From Heyndrickxia acidiproducens DSM 23148 (lineage in GTDB: Bacteria > Bacillota > Bacilli > Bacillales > Bacillaceae_C), in NCBI RefSeq assembly GCF_000374345.1, contig NZ_KB893996.1, positions 1 through 49,373 on the forward strand: a stretch of 49,373 nt of DNA, in the 5' to 3' direction. The notes below the pieces were generated by a model, which did no database searches, was not told where the DNA came from, and saw only the letters and a list, made by a program, of their open reading frames with translations. How positions within the stretch are numbered: position 1 is the first letter of the stretch; every line of letters begins with the position of its first letter. The translations under genes were made by a program, and so were the position numbers. Of the stretch, positions 49,090-49,373 are shown piece after piece.

Positions 49090-49152
49090 AGCGGTGAGCA
49101 CTTGCCGATACGGGCAGTACTTCACCGCTGTTGTAATTTTTATATAAAATCT
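49090..49152 (+). terminator. Terminator of lysS
   Basis: agcggtg (49090-49096) pairs with caccgct (49133-49139), with further inner pairing around ttgcc/ggca, followed by a T-rich tail. Confidence 0.8.
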
Positions 49153-49196
49153 ACTTGCCTTCTATCAATTTATCTTGAAAAAAAGCAAAAAAACTA

Positions 49197-49225
49197 TTGC
49201 ATAATGAAACTAGAGATGGTATATT
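49197..49225 (+). promoter_or_regulatory. rRNA operon promoter P1
   Basis: ttgcat (49197-49202), 17 nt, tatatt (49220-49225), preceded by A-rich tracts resembling an UP element. Confidence 0.7.
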
Positions 49226-49272
49226 ATTATTCGTTGACCAATTAAATAGACGACAACGAAAATAAAAAGTTG

Positions 49273-49301
49273 TTGACATTGGCATTGGTTAGTGGTAAAA
49301 T
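49273..49301 (+). promoter_or_regulatory. rRNA operon promoter P2
   Basis: ttgaca (49273-49278), 17 nt, taaaat (49296-49301). The leader then holds ttccttgaaaactgaac, typical of sequence before Bacillus 16S genes. The 16S gene lies outside the window. Confidence 0.85.
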
Positions 49302-49373
49302 ATAAAAGTCGCTAAAAAACAAAGTGGTTGTTCCTTGAAAACTGAACAAAACAAAACGTCAATGTTTATTTTA

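Overview
The window is a stretch of core chromosome from an endospore-forming Bacillaceae bacterium. The gene order follows the origin-proximal csfB-to-lysS interval of Bacillus subtilis, bounded on both sides by rRNA operons as it is there (rrnA before csfB, rrnJ/W after lysS). By eye the base composition is moderate, and strong Shine-Dalgarno sites with many TTG starts are typical of Firmicutes. A relative of Bacillus (Heyndrickxia/Weizmannia) coagulans is my best guess, but the species cannot be fixed from this sequence alone. No phage, insertion sequence, CRISPR array or foreign island was seen.

Layout. 1-300: 23S-5S spacer, 5S rRNA and its terminator. 520-8200: csfB (anti-SigG), a PLP decarboxylase (yaaO), tmk, darA, yaaR, holB, ricT, yabA, yabB, yazA and rsmI, a run of DNA replication, RNA modification and signalling genes. 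abrB (8252-8536) is convergent with rsmI and divergent from metS. 8870-14850: metS, a consensus parS site, tatD, rnmV, ksgA, yabG, veg. 15090-22970: sspF, ispE, purR-ridA, spoVG, glmU-prs-ctc, pth-fin. 23190-33180: mfd, spoVT, yabM-yabN-rqcP, yabP-yabQ-divIC, yabR. A tRNA-Met(CAT) lies on the minus strand before spoIIE. 33660-44220: spoIIE, yabS, yabT, tilS-hprT, ftsH, coaX-hslO. 44400-49050: cysK, folP-folB-folK-yazB, lysS. The last 300 bases hold tandem promoters of the next rRNA operon.

The genes combine ribosome and tRNA maturation (rsmI, ksgA, rnmV, tilS, pth, rqcP, metS, lysS), envelope and nucleotide precursor supply (glmU, ispE, prs, tmk, hprT, purR), folate synthesis, and sporulation control (csfB, fin, spoVG, yabG, sspF, spoVT, yabP/Q, spoIIE). 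Several sporulation genes carry readable promoters of the expected type: SigF (csfB, fin), SigG (sspF, spoVT), SigK (yabG), SigH (spoVG) and a Spo0A-type SigA promoter with a 21-bp gap (spoIIE).

Most notable signals: a perfect 16-bp parS in the loop of the metS terminator; a 13/14 match to the Noc nucleoid-occlusion site inside yabS; a dispersed palindromic repeat with a 24-nt core at three places (rRNA spacer, after spoIIE, after hslO); loss, relative to the B. subtilis order as I recall it, of xpaC-yaaN, yabE, yacD, pabB-pabA-pabC and dusB; and several unassigned hairpins. I found no convincing new multi-gene system here. All names rest on recognition of protein sequences and motifs, not on database searches.
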